Shown here one piece after another: positions 25,011 to 33,918 of a stretch of 64,000 nucleotides of DNA. The notes below the pieces were generated by a model, which did no database searches, had not been told where the DNA came from, and was given only the letters and a program-made list of their open reading frames with translations. This DNA comes from Haloferax sp046557615 (GTDB lineage: Archaea; Halobacteriota; Halobacteria; Halobacteriales; Haloferacaceae), in the NCBI RefSeq assembly GCF_046557615.1, contig NZ_JBKIII010000001.1, positions 1,488,001 through 1,552,000 of the forward strand, read 5' to 3'. How positions within the stretch are numbered: the first letter of the stretch is position 1; every line of letters begins with the position of its first letter. The position numbers and the translations under genes were made by a program.

Positions 25011-25700
25011 ATGACGCACACTGCACACACACCCGCGTCGATTCGCCGCCCGGTGCGACAGAAGACAACCCTTCCAGCCGACGGCTTGACCGGCCGCGCT
25101 CGCCGTGCGCGAACCGAACCGATGGCCGTCAGGCCGCTTCGAGACGGCCGCTACGTCGTCGAAACAAAGGGTGGAACCTACGTCGTCGATATCGACGAGC
25201 GAACCTGCACCTGTCCAGACAACGCCATCCGACACGCGCGATGCAAGCACCTCCGCCGCGTCGCCATCGAAATTACGCTCGGTGAGATACCCTTGCCAGG
25301 CGAGAAGAGCGCGACCTGTGCTGTCTGTGGGTCGAAGACGTTCGTCTCGATGGACTTCCACGGGCCTGCACTCTGTCCCGACCACGAACACCGACCCGGT
25401 GACCTCGTCCGCGACCGCGAAAGCGGCGGCCTCCTCGTCGTGACGCGCCGCCTCCACACCCGCGCAGACGAGACGCCCACGCCGACAGGGAAACTCGTCT
25501 CGGAGTACGAGACGAACCAAGAATACGGCGACCACGAACCGGTGTTCGAAGCCATCTATCTCGAATCAGTTCGTGCGACGGCGAACCTCGGGGCCCTCGA
25601 ACACCAGCGTGCCTACCGATTCCCGGCTTCTCGGCTTCGCCGTGTAGAGCGCCAATTTATTCGACCTCGTGCGACAGAATCCGCCGCCGCGCTGGCCTGA
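25011..25700 (+). CDS. SWIM zinc-finger domain protein
   Basis: A 229-residue protein with a SWIM zinc finger: GTYVVDIDERTCTCPDNAIR then HARCKHLRRV, i.e. CxC...CxH at residues about 66-82. A second pair of Cys follows (CAVCGSK, about 104). SWIM domains bind DNA or protein and in archaea occur with Rad55-like or SNF2 proteins; the C-terminal half here has no recognisable fold. It converges with hjc, with a gap of only 14 bp. A role in recombination is suggested by that neighbour but unproven. Confidence 0.85.
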   Translation: MTHTAHTPASIRRPVRQKTTLPADGLTGRARRARTEPMAVRPLRDGRYVVETKGGTYVVDIDERTCTCPDNAIRHARCKHLRRVAIEITLGEIPLPGEKSATCAVCGSKTFVSMDFHGPALCPDHEHRPGDLVRDRESGGLLVVTRRLHTRADETPTPTGKLVSEYETNQEYGDHEPVFEAIYLESVRATANLGALEHQRAYRFPASRLRRVERQFIRPRATESAAALA

Positions 25701-25714
25701 GTAAAAACGAGACG

Positions 25715-26137
25715 TTACAGGTCGCCCAAGCGCGTCTGCGTCGAGTCGCCGACGAACGTATCGAAGTGCTCGCCCTCTGCGAGTGCGGTTTCTTTCTTCA
25801 CTCGATAGTTTCCACCATCGGTCACATAGAGGTCGCCGGGGTGGAAGAAGTACCAATCCTCGCGGTCGAATCGAACCGCGATACGGGCTTTCGCGCCGAA
25901 GTTCTGCGAGAAGTAAATCAGGGCTTCGACCTCTTCGCCGGTGAGATAGATAGGCCGACCGCTGGAGGCCTTCGCTTCGATTGCGTAGAACACCTCGCCG
26001 TTCCCTGCGAGTACGTCGGGGAGTTCGCGCGTCGTCGCACTACCCGATGCAGGTGCCCGCATGACCGCGAATCCGGCCTCGTCGAGTTTGTTGACGAGTT
26101 CGCGCTCTCGTCGGTCGCCCTTTCTGTTCGAGGACAT
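25715..26137 (-). CDS. hjc: Holliday junction resolvase Hjc
   Basis: A 140-residue archaeal Hjc nuclease. It carries the N-terminal RKGDRRERELVNKLDEAGFA (basic and first catalytic Glu), RELPDVLAGNG (catalytic Asp), and YAIEAKASSGRPIYL with the E-x-K pair. This is the type II restriction-like fold that cuts four-way junctions symmetrically as a dimer. The length is usual. It is divergent from the following sensor kinase by about 120 bp. Confidence 0.95.
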   Translation of the reverse strand: MSSNRKGDRRERELVNKLDEAGFAVMRAPASGSATTRELPDVLAGNGEVFYAIEAKASSGRPIYLTGEEVEALIYFSQNFGAKARIAVRFDREDWYFFHPGDLYVTDGGNYRVKKETALAEGEHFDTFVGDSTQTRLGDL

Positions 26138-26259
26138 ACTCGTGAGTCTGCCGCCCCCGTTCTTAAATTGGGCGACCGCAAGCGCGTCGTCCCATTATTC
26201 TCAGAACCAAGATTGTCATCCAAAGAGTAACTATCTAGCCTTGTGAAGAAGTGGCACAA

Positions 26260-27795
26260 ATGGCGGGGGTTCGAGGGAGTGATATCAAGCCGGAGGGCTT
26301 CGTTATCGCACTGATTGGGTTTATCGCAACGCGATACACGGTCCTTGAGTCGGTCGAACCGAGTGCGACACTCGGACAGTTCGTCCTCGGACAGGGTGTG
26401 TTTCTGACTCTCGGGATGGGGTTGACGGTGTTCGGAATGGGACTCGCAGTGAGTTCCTACGACGGCAGATTCGTGAGAACGGTCGCCATCTGGAGCGTCC
26501 TCGGAACGGTCTCGATGGTCGCCGTGTTGGGATTCACCTTCGTCGGTATCGGCGACGGACTCATGCTGAGCGAACTCACTCGGTCGGCGCTCGTCGCAAA
26601 CGTACTCATCGCAGGTGCAATTGGCGGCGTCCTCACCGGCATCCGTGCCGCGACAACGAACAAACACCGCCAAGAGTTAGCCGCACAAGCAGACCGACTG
26701 ACCGTCCTCAATCGTATCCTGCGCCACGAGGTACTGAACAAAGTGAACGTCATTCGCGGCTATGCCGACCTCGGTACCACCGACACCGCCGCGAACGCGT
26801 CGAGTCTCCAGGTCATCCAGCGAAACGCCGACCGAATCGACACCTCGATTTCCGAACTTCGAGCTATCGTCGGCCCTGTGGACGAGCGACCGGTTTCGAC
26901 CAACGTGAAGACGGCCGTCACGAACGCCGCCCAAGAGGTTCGTAGCCACTATCCGAACTCTCGGGTTTCGCTCGATGTGGCCGACGAGACCGTGCGCGTC
27001 CTCGCCGACGCACACCTCGATATGGCACTGACACACCTCATCGAGAACGCTATCGTCCACGCCGAAACCGAGTCGCCACAGGTGGATATCGGCGTCACAG
27101 TGACCACAGATGCAGTCACAATCGACATCGCCGACGAAGGACCGGGCGTCCCCGACCGAATCGCCGCCGTCGTCGAAGACCGTGACCTACCAGAGTACGA
27201 CGACCCGACGATGGGCTTTGGACTCACGCTCGTCCGATTGCTCGTCGCCGACAAGTACGGCGGCGACGTCGAAATCGACAGTTCGGATTCAGGGTCGGTC
27301 GTGAGAGTCACGCTCACCCGCCCCGGCGAGAACGGCGTCATCGACACCACAACCCAGTACGGTGTACCACCGTGGGTTCTCGGCGTGACAGCCATCGCAG
27401 GGATCGTCGCGGGTGTCGTGATGGGAGTGGTCTTCCAACTCATCACGGGGTCGCTCGCCGTCATCGGCGTCCTCTACGGCGTCATGAACGGTGGTGTCGG
27501 GTGGGTGATGCACCTCTTCCACAGCGTCGTCTTCGGCGTCCTCTTCGCCGTCGCCGTCGTACGTCGGAATCCACGCGGCGTCATCCGAAGCCCTCTCAAA
27601 ATGGCCGCCCTCGGCACTGGCTACGGGGTGTTTCTGTCGTTCTTCGCCGCAGGGGTCATCATGCCGCTATGGCTCCAAGCCGTCGGAATTCCCGCACCAC
27701 TGCCGAGTCTTTCGCTGCCGGGAGTGTTCGCACACATCGTGTGGGGTGCAGTGTTCGGTGGCGTGTTCGGTCTCGGGATTTCTGCCCGGCGGTAG
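26260..27795 (+). CDS. Sensor histidine kinase with membrane domains at both ends
   Basis: A 511-residue kinase. Residues 1 to about 125 hold four membrane helices. Then come the phosphoacceptor helix (NRILRHEVLNKVNVIRGYAD) and the HATPase domain (LTHLIENAIVHAE, ADEGPGVPDR, MGFGLTLVRLLV; residues about 240-350). Residues about 368-511 form a second membrane domain of four helices (IAGIVAGVVMGVVFQLITG, LFHSVVFGVLFAVAVV) that in other haloarchaea seems to occur as a separate protein. There is no PAS or receiver domain. The ATG at 26260 is preferred; a GTG lies three codons upstream. The next gene starts 40 bp downstream and may be co-transcribed. Confidence 0.85.
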   Translation: MAGVRGSDIKPEGFVIALIGFIATRYTVLESVEPSATLGQFVLGQGVFLTLGMGLTVFGMGLAVSSYDGRFVRTVAIWSVLGTVSMVAVLGFTFVGIGDGLMLSELTRSALVANVLIAGAIGGVLTGIRAATTNKHRQELAAQADRLTVLNRILRHEVLNKVNVIRGYADLGTTDTAANASSLQVIQRNADRIDTSISELRAIVGPVDERPVSTNVKTAVTNAAQEVRSHYPNSRVSLDVADETVRVLADAHLDMALTHLIENAIVHAETESPQVDIGVTVTTDAVTIDIADEGPGVPDRIAAVVEDRDLPEYDDPTMGFGLTLVRLLVADKYGGDVEIDSSDSGSVVRVTLTRPGENGVIDTTTQYGVPPWVLGVTAIAGIVAGVVMGVVFQLITGSLAVIGVLYGVMNGGVGWVMHLFHSVVFGVLFAVAVVRRNPRGVIRSPLKMAALGTGYGVFLSFFAAGVIMPLWLQAVGIPAPLPSLSLPGVFAHIVWGAVFGGVFGLGISARR

Positions 27796-27835
27796 TGCCA
27801 TCAAACCTATACGATTCGACTGGTTTGGCGCGAAT

Positions 27836-28552
27836 ATGAACCGCCAAAACTGGCGTGCATTCGGTCTCCTCGTCCTCGGTGTCGCCCTGCTGGCGAACCC
27901 CCTCTATCTCTATCCCGAGTCGGTCTCGTACGAAACCGAACTTACCTACGAAGCCGAAGAGACGGCGCGAATCCCCAAGCAAGCAGAGACGTGGACGGAT
28001 ATCAAATGGTGCTACGGTGCGACTTCGACGCGCGAGTGTGGGGTTGCGGCGGCCCTCACAGACGGCGACTCGCTCCGCGTCCCACTCGACCACGACAGAA
28101 CACTCGACGAACCGCTTCCGAACGACTACGACTACGTTCGCATCGACGGCCAATATTACGAACCGGTCGAATCAATCGAAAACAGCACACTCGTCATCGA
28201 ACTCGAACCAGTCGCGGACGAAACCGTGCGGAATGCGGCCGCAGAGGAGTACGCCGACGCGCGTTCGTTCGCCCGTTCGGCAATCGAAAACGGCTCTGCG
28301 ACCGTCATCGAAGACGAGGTGTACGACAGTGGGACGCTGTTCATCGAGCGCGGCGGAACCTACTACAAAGTGAGTCCCGTCGAGAGCGAGCGCCGACCGA
28401 CTGGATGGGGGTGGAAAGAACCATCCAGACTCCACCTCGACGCCATGCGATTGACCGCGTGGATTGGCGGTATCGCCTGTCTCTGGCGCGCAGGTGAGTG
28501 GACCGAACGCGGGCGGCAGGCCGCAGAATCGACCCAGCGACGTCGCTCCTGA
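27836..28552 (+). CDS. Membrane-anchored extracytoplasmic protein (DUF7979-like, long form)
   Basis: A 238-residue protein with an N-terminal membrane segment (AFGLLVLGVALLANPLYL), a large acidic outside domain and a C-terminal hydrophobic stretch (MRLTAWIGGIACLW). The segment EEYADARSFARSAIENGSAT followed by FIERGGTYYKVSP parallels the 135-residue protein at 3864-4271, suggesting that both share a domain. It has two Cys in WCYGATSTRECG. It follows the sensor kinase closely, so it may contribute to signal sensing. Function is unknown. Confidence 0.7.
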   Translation: MNRQNWRAFGLLVLGVALLANPLYLYPESVSYETELTYEAEETARIPKQAETWTDIKWCYGATSTRECGVAAALTDGDSLRVPLDHDRTLDEPLPNDYDYVRIDGQYYEPVESIENSTLVIELEPVADETVRNAAAEEYADARSFARSAIENGSATVIEDEVYDSGTLFIERGGTYYKVSPVESERRPTGWGWKEPSRLHLDAMRLTAWIGGIACLWRAGEWTERGRQAAESTQRRRS

Positions 28553-28600
28553 CTCGACGACGTCGCTATCGAACGCTAAAAACGAAAAATCGGGAGTCGA

Positions 28601-29887
28601 TTACGTCCCGTGCGCCCAACTATTCATGTATTCGGACTGCTCGTCGGTGAGCGAGTCGAATTCGATTCCCTCTGCGGCGAGTTTGATTTCGGCGACTTCG
28701 CGGTCCAGTTCGTCGGGCACGTCGTGGACACCAGCGTCGTAGGCGTCTGCGTTTTCGACGAGTTCGCGGACGACGACTGCCTGCACGCCGAAGGACTGGT
28801 CCATCACTTCGACCGGGTGGCCGAGCGAGATGGGTGCGGCGAGGTTGACGAGGCGACCCTCGGCGAGGACGTTGAGGCGGCGGCCGTCTGCCATCTCGTA
28901 GGCGTCCACACCGTCGCGTGCTTCGTACTCGTCCACGGCGAGGTCCGAGAGTTCCTCGAGGTTGATTTCGATGTCGAAGTGACCGGCGTTGGCGAGGAGG
29001 ACGCCGTCTTTCATGTTCTCGAAGTGGTCACGGGTGATGACGTCGCGGTTGCCGGTGGTCGTGATGAACACGTCGCCGACTTTCGCGGCCTCGGCCATCG
29101 GCATGACCTCGTAGCCTTCCATGTGTGCTTCGAGCGCGCGACGTGAATCGACTTCCGTGACGATGACGTTCGCGTTCTGTCCGGCGGCCTTCTTGGCGAC
29201 ACCTTTGCCACAGTGACCGTAGCCAGCGACGACGAGGTTCTTCCCGGCGTAAGAGAGGTTGGTCGTCATGGCGATGGTCGCCAGCGACGACTCGCCAGTG
29301 CCGTGGATGTTGTCGAACAGGCGCTTCATCGGCGTGTCGTTGACGGCGAAGACGGGGTATTTCAACTCTCCGTCGGCGTCCATCGCGCGCAGGCGGTGGA
29401 CGCCCGTCGTGGTCTCTTCTGCGCCGCCGACGATGGTCTCGATGAGTTCGGGGTACTCCTCGTGGATGGTGAAGACCATGTCCATGCCGTCGTCCACGGT
29501 GATGGTCGGTTCGTGCGAGACGACCGCGTCGATAGCGGCGTAGTAGCCGTCGTCGTCGACGCCGCGAACGGCGTAGGAGGTGATGTCGTCGTTCGCGTCG
29601 AGTGCGGCAGACACGTCGTTGTGGGTCGAAAGCGGGTTACACCCAGTGATGGCGACTTCTGCGCCACCGAGGGCCAGAAGTTCGACCAAGTTTGCCGTCT
29701 TCGCTTCGACGTGCATGGCCATTCCGATGACTTCACCGTCGAGCGGTTTGTTCGCCTCGAACTGCTCGCGCAGTTCTTGCAGGATGGGCATGTGCTGGAG
29801 TGCCCAGTCCATCTTGCGGCGTCCCTCTTTTCGAGCGGCCTCGACATCGTCGAGATGCTCGGTGATGGGAGCGTAGTGTTCGCTCAT
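28601..29887 (-). CDS. ahcY: Adenosylhomocysteinase
   Basis: A 428-residue S-adenosylhomocysteine hydrolase. The NAD-binding loop is VVAGYGHCGKGVAKKA, with the upstream GTGESSLATIAMTTNLSYAG segment and CNPLSTHNDVSAAL in the substrate domain; it ends DEQSEYMNSWAHGT. It splits S-adenosylhomocysteine to adenosine and homocysteine, relieving product inhibition of methyltransferases. The length matches the archaeal form. It lies 48 bp downstream of the deaminase gene on the same strand, so the two likely form one operon. Confidence 0.97.
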   Translation of the reverse strand: MSEHYAPITEHLDDVEAARKEGRRKMDWALQHMPILQELREQFEANKPLDGEVIGMAMHVEAKTANLVELLALGGAEVAITGCNPLSTHNDVSAALDANDDITSYAVRGVDDDGYYAAIDAVVSHEPTITVDDGMDMVFTIHEEYPELIETIVGGAEETTTGVHRLRAMDADGELKYPVFAVNDTPMKRLFDNIHGTGESSLATIAMTTNLSYAGKNLVVAGYGHCGKGVAKKAAGQNANVIVTEVDSRRALEAHMEGYEVMPMAEAAKVGDVFITTTGNRDVITRDHFENMKDGVLLANAGHFDIEINLEELSDLAVDEYEARDGVDAYEMADGRRLNVLAEGRLVNLAAPISLGHPVEVMDQSFGVQAVVVRELVENADAYDAGVHDVPDELDREVAEIKLAAEGIEFDSLTDEQSEYMNSWAHGT

Positions 29888-29935
29888 ACAGGCGATTCGA
29901 AGAGGGTTCCGAAAACCCTACCGAAGAAAAATCAC

Positions 29936-31228
29936 TCAGACGCGCTCGAAGAGTTCGGTTGCAGCGTCGCGGGCACGGGCTTTGACCGCTTCTTCGTCCA
30001 GCGTCAGCACCTCTCGGTCGCGCATGAGAACCTGCCCGTCACATACGGTGTGGCGAACGTCAGACCCACGGACGGCGTAAGCGAGGTGGCTGACGAGATT
30101 GTTCGCGGGGGTGAGGTGCGGTGCGTCGAGGTCGATAACTGCGATATCGGCGACTGCACCGACTTCGAGGCGGCCACCGGGGAGGCCGATTACGTCGGCA
30201 GACCCGGCAGTTGCCATGCGAACCACGTCGGAGGCGGCGACTGCGCTCGCGTCGTTGCTGGCGAGTTTGCCGAGCATCGCGGCGTCGCGCATCTCGTCGA
30301 AGAGGTCAAGGTCGTTGTTCGATGCCGCGCCGTCGGTCCCGAGACCGACCGTGACACCAGCATCGAGCATGTCCTGAATCGGGGCCATGCCGGAGGCGAG
30401 TTTCATGTTCGAGGCCGGGCAGTGGACGACACCCGTTCCCGACTCGGCGAGCAAGTCGATTTCTTCTGCGTCGGTGTGGACGCCGTGAGCAATAAAATCA
30501 GCCTCGGTGAGCATACCCAACTCCTCGGCGTAAGCGAGAGGGCGCTCGTCGCGTTCTTCGACGATTGGGTCTACTTCGTCGGTCGTCTCGTTGGCGTGGT
30601 AGTGGACCGAGATGCCCTCTTCGTGCGCCGTCGAAGCGAGTTCTCGGAGATACTCCTCGCCGACCGTCGTCAGCGAGTGGGGCATGACTGCGGTGTGGAT
30701 ACGACCCTCGGCGGCCCCGTCGAACTCGCGGGCGATCTCGAGGGACTCGTCGGCGTCGTCCCACGCGTCCGCTTCGTCCTTGCCGATGGTGACGACACCG
30801 TGGCCGATTCGCGCGCGAACGCCCGATTCCTCGACGGCGGCGGCGACTTCAGGAACCTCGAAATACATGTCGGCGAACGCTGTGGTGCCGGATTTGATCA
30901 TCTCCAGAATACCGAGTTCGGTTCCAATGCGCACGTCCTCGGGCGTGAGCGCGGCCTCTGCGGGCCAAATGTCTTCTTGGAGCCACCGACCGAGCGGTTT
31001 GTCGTCGGCGTGCCCACGGAGCAACGTCATCGCGGCATGGCAGTGTGCGTTGACCAGACCGGGCATGACGAGACAGTCCTCGGCGTCGAGCGTTTCTGTG
31101 GCGTCGGCGTCAATCTCGGTTCCAATTTCGAGAATCGTCCCCTCGTCTCGGTCGACGAGTAGGTCCGCCGATTCGACCGTCATATCGGGTCGGAGCACCT
31201 GCCCACCCGTAATGCGAAGCGTGTTCAT
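29936..31228 (-). CDS. dadD: Amidohydrolase, 5'-deoxyadenosine / S-adenosylhomocysteine deaminase (MtaD/DadD-like)
   Basis: A 430-residue metal-dependent deaminase of the TrzN/AtzA group. Metal ligands appear in VNAHCHAAMTLLRGHADD, ISVHYHANETTDEV and GLGTDGAASNNDLDLFDEM, with FIAHGVHTDAEE and VVHCPASN between them. Enzymes of this type in methanogens deaminate 5'-deoxyadenosine, methylthioadenosine and S-adenosylhomocysteine. Placement upstream of ahcY supports a function in S-adenosylmethionine by-product salvage. The exact preferred substrate is inferred. Confidence 0.88.
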   Translation of the reverse strand: MNTLRITGGQVLRPDMTVESADLLVDRDEGTILEIGTEIDADATETLDAEDCLVMPGLVNAHCHAAMTLLRGHADDKPLGRWLQEDIWPAEAALTPEDVRIGTELGILEMIKSGTTAFADMYFEVPEVAAAVEESGVRARIGHGVVTIGKDEADAWDDADESLEIAREFDGAAEGRIHTAVMPHSLTTVGEEYLRELASTAHEEGISVHYHANETTDEVDPIVEERDERPLAYAEELGMLTEADFIAHGVHTDAEEIDLLAESGTGVVHCPASNMKLASGMAPIQDMLDAGVTVGLGTDGAASNNDLDLFDEMRDAAMLGKLASNDASAVAASDVVRMATAGSADVIGLPGGRLEVGAVADIAVIDLDAPHLTPANNLVSHLAYAVRGSDVRHTVCDGQVLMRDREVLTLDEEAVKARARDAATELFERV

Positions 31229-31380
31229 ACAAGGCGTTCTGTGGCGGGCGTCGTGAATCCACCGTCTCGGCCGCGTTGACCGTTTCTCGGAAGTTGGGAA
31301 CGAGCCTCCCTACTTACTTTTCATAATTTGCTACCGGTCAGTATCGACTCCGTTCGACTCCGAATCGGGGTATCAGCACC

Positions 31381-31893
31381 ATGACCGAGACACGCACCCT
31401 CGTCGCCGAGTATATCACGCACAATCCGGGCGTCCACTTCAACGAACTCGTTCGCTCGCTCGACCTTGCACCAGGCCAAGTCCAACACCACATTCGCCGG
31501 TTGATTGCAGACGGCGCTGTCGAACGCCGAGAGTTCTACGGCCGGACCCACTACTTCGAACCGGGGTTCAATTCGTGGGAGCGCGGCGTCCTCGCGCTCG
31601 TCGGCCGCGACACTGCTCGCGCAATTCTCGGACACGTACTCGAACACGGTGAGGCACGCCCCGGCGACGTGGCCGACGAAATCGGCGTCGCACGAAGCAC
31701 GCTCGAATGGCATCTCGACCACCTCGTCGAGTGCGATATCGTCTGCAAGAAGCGCGATCTTCACAATCACGTCACACTCGAACTCACGCACCCGGACCGG
31801 ACCGCACACCTCCTCGAATCTGTCTCTCCATCGCTTCCCGAACCGTTCGTAGAGCAGTTCGACCGTATGCTCAGTGCCGCCATCGAAGGATAG
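31381..31893 (+). CDS. Transcription regulator with two winged-helix domains
   Basis: A 170-residue protein with two DNA-binding domains. Domain 1 (residues about 3-55) has FNELVRSLDLAPGQVQHHIRRL followed by a wing ending THYFEPGF. Domain 2 (about 75-130) has GDVADEIGVARSTLEWHLDHL. The C-terminus is helical and may dimerise. Tandem winged helices of this kind are frequent haloarchaeal regulators of unknown regulon. It is divergent from the dadD-ahcY pair (152 bp between starts) and upstream of hisG by 62 bp, so either could be a target. Confidence 0.85.
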   Translation: MTETRTLVAEYITHNPGVHFNELVRSLDLAPGQVQHHIRRLIADGAVERREFYGRTHYFEPGFNSWERGVLALVGRDTARAILGHVLEHGEARPGDVADEIGVARSTLEWHLDHLVECDIVCKKRDLHNHVTLELTHPDRTAHLLESVSPSLPEPFVEQFDRMLSAAIEG

Positions 31894-31955
31894 CTGAGAC
31901 GTATTCTCGTTGTCTGTGGCGAAAGCCAGTTACCCCCTGAGTGTGAGAATCGAGT

Positions 31956-32801
31956 ATGCGAATTGCCGTGCCCAACAAGGGCCGTCTTCACGAGCCAACG
32001 ATTCAACTCCTCGAACGCGCCGGTCTCCACCTCGACAATGGGGCCGAACGAAAACTCTACGCCGGAACGGTCGACCCCGAGGTGACCGTCCTCTTCGCTC
32101 GCGCCGCCGACATCCCCGAATACATCCGCGACGGTGCCGCCGAAGTCGGGATTACTGGACTGGACCAAGTAAGTGAATCCGGACACGAACTCGCCGACCT
32201 CCTCGACCTCGAATACGGGAAGTGCCGACTGGTCCTCGCTGCCCCCGAAGACGGTGATATCGAGTCGCCCGAAGACGTCGAAGGAAAGGTCGTCGCTACC
32301 GAGTTCCCGCACATCGCGCGAACCTACTTCGAAGGAGAAGGCATCGACGCCGAAGTCGTGGAAGTCACGGGTGCGACAGAACTGACCCCGCACGTCGAGA
32401 TGGCCGATGCAATCATCGACATCACCTCGACGGGGACGACGCTTCGGGTGAATCGCCTCGGTATCATCGACGAAGTACTCTCGTCGTCGGTTCGACTCTT
32501 CGCCCACCCCGACGTCGTGGACGACCCGAAGGTCGAACAACTCGTCATGGCGCTCGAATCCGTCCTCACTGCCGAGGGCAAACGCTACCTGATGATGAAC
32601 GCTCCACGTGACCGACTGGACGACGTGCGCGAAGTCATCCCCGGACTCGGCGGGCCGACGGTGATGGACGTGGCCGGAAACGATACGGTCGCCGTTCACG
32701 CCGTCGTCAACGAACGTGACGTGTTCGAAGTCGTCACTGAGTTGAAGAACGTCGGTGCGAGCGGGATTCTCGTCACCGAAATCGAGCGTCTCGTCGAATA
32801 A
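31956..32801 (+). CDS. hisG: ATP phosphoribosyltransferase (long form HisG)
   Basis: A 281-residue HisG, the first step of histidine synthesis joining ATP and PRPP. Motifs include MRIAVPNKGRLHEPTIQLLE, DIPEYIRDGAAEVGITGLDQ, VATEFPHIARTYFEGEGID and the PRPP loop DAIIDITSTGTTLRVN. The last 75 residues form the ACT-like regulatory domain (RYLMMNAPRDRLDDVREVIPG), so this is the feedback-inhibited homohexameric form that does not need HisZ. It is not clustered with other his genes here, as is common in haloarchaea. Confidence 0.97.
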   Translation: MRIAVPNKGRLHEPTIQLLERAGLHLDNGAERKLYAGTVDPEVTVLFARAADIPEYIRDGAAEVGITGLDQVSESGHELADLLDLEYGKCRLVLAAPEDGDIESPEDVEGKVVATEFPHIARTYFEGEGIDAEVVEVTGATELTPHVEMADAIIDITSTGTTLRVNRLGIIDEVLSSSVRLFAHPDVVDDPKVEQLVMALESVLTAEGKRYLMMNAPRDRLDDVREVIPGLGGPTVMDVAGNDTVAVHAVVNERDVFEVVTELKNVGASGILVTEIERLVE

Positions 32802-32833
32802 GTCGGGCCTTTCTCGGTTTATCTCGTATCTCT

Positions 32834-33214
32834 CTACACTGGCGCGCTCGTGAGGATGACGAGCAGGCCGAAGAGGACCACGCCGATGATGACAGAGACG
32901 ATGAAGTGGATGAAGACGACGTAGGCAGACAGCCGATTCGGTTGGCCGTGTAAGAACCGCACGAGGACGAAATCGAGTACGAGCGCGACGCCGAGTGCGA
33001 GAAACGAGTTGAGGCCGAACGTGGTGGAGACCACTGCAACTGCCGCAATCGCTGGACCGATGGCGAATGCTTTCTTCACCTCGACGTCGCCGAGGACGTT
33101 CCGTGCGGCGATGTGAGCAGTAAGAGAGAGAAACAGCGCAAACAACGCAAAGGTTCCCGCAACGGCGAGAACCGTCGTATTAGAACCGGCCGTCTGCAAG
33201 GCGAGCGCGTCCAT
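32834..33214 (-). CDS. Four-helix membrane protein of unknown function
   Basis: A 126-residue protein with four hydrophobic helices: VLAVAGTFALFALFLSLTAH, FAIGPAIAAVAVVSTTFGL, FLALGVALVLDFVLVRFL and YVVFIHFIVSVIIGVVLFGL. A short GDVEVKKAF loop lies between helices 1 and 2. It looks like a conserved haloarchaeal protein family without assigned role. It is convergent with hisG (32-bp gap) and followed upstream by tbp on the same strand. Confidence 0.75.
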   Translation of the reverse strand: MDALALQTAGSNTTVLAVAGTFALFALFLSLTAHIAARNVLGDVEVKKAFAIGPAIAAVAVVSTTFGLNSFLALGVALVLDFVLVRFLHGQPNRLSAYVVFIHFIVSVIIGVVLFGLLVILTSAPV

Positions 33215-33265
33215 ACCGCCATCTTGGACGCGACGAACTTAGGTGCAGTCGATTCGGGTTCGAAC

Positions 33266-33835
33266 TTAGAAACTTCCGTTGAGGAGACCGAGTTCCGAGA
33301 GGCGCTCAGAGATAACATCGACGGCCTCTTCGGCGTCTTTCGGCTGTTTGCCGCCCGTGATGACGAGTTTCCCCGACCCAAAGAGCAGTGCGACGACGCT
33401 CGGTTCGTCGATTCGGTAGACGAGACCCGGGAACTGCTCGGGTTCGTACTCGATATTTTCGAGTCCAAGCCCGATCGCGATAGCATTGAGGTTGAGACTC
33501 ACACCGAGGTCGGCACTCGTCACGATGTTTTGGACGGTGATTTCGGGGTCCTCATCGACGGGAATCTGGAGTTCGCGGAGTTTGTCGAAGACGATTTCGA
33601 GACTCTCGTGAACGGCGTCTGTTGACTTCGCGCCCGTACAGACGATTTTACCGGAGCGGAAGATGAGGGCCGCAGATTTGGGCTCTTGCGTTCGGTAGAC
33701 GAGACCCGGGAACTGTTCGGGGTCGTAATCTGCACCTTCGAGGTCCATCGCCACACTCTGTAAGTCGAGTTCTTGGCCGATTCCCGTGGAGGCGACGACG
33801 TTTTCGATATTGATTGTGTCCTTCGGGTCGGTCAT
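33266..33835 (-). CDS. tbp: TATA-box binding protein
   Basis: A 189-residue TBP with two direct repeats of the saddle fold. Repeat 1 has VVASTGIGQELDLQSVAMDL to AALIFRSGKIVCTGAKS and repeat 2 has IVTSADLGVSLNLNAIAIGL to ALLFGSGKLVITGGKQ; both contain EQFPGLVYR. Intercalating Phe residues are in place. It recruits TFB to promoters; haloarchaea often carry several TBPs, and this one looks complete and conventional. The promoter has a strong TATA at 33861-33868. Confidence 0.97.
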   Translation of the reverse strand: MTDPKDTINIENVVASTGIGQELDLQSVAMDLEGADYDPEQFPGLVYRTQEPKSAALIFRSGKIVCTGAKSTDAVHESLEIVFDKLRELQIPVDEDPEITVQNIVTSADLGVSLNLNAIAIGLGLENIEYEPEQFPGLVYRIDEPSVVALLFGSGKLVITGGKQPKDAEEAVDVISERLSELGLLNGSF

Positions 33836-33860
33836 ATACCAATTTAAGTCACGTATTTAA

Positions 33861-33868
33861 CGTTTAAA
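33861..33868 (-). promoter_or_regulatory. TATA box of tbp
   Basis: TTAAACGT on the minus strand, in a wider AT-rich block, lies 26-33 bp before the tbp ATG. The transcript is likely leaderless. Confidence 0.6.
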
Positions 33869-33918
33869 AAGATTGGTGCGGTAACCTGACAGGTTTGGTG
33901 TAACAGAAGACGAGGAAT

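Noticed and set aside
29213..31162. 649-codon open frame on the plus strand
   Set aside because: It is antisense to ahcY and dadD, whose frames are full of catalytic motifs. High GC produces long antisense frames; the encoded sequence has no recognisable domain.
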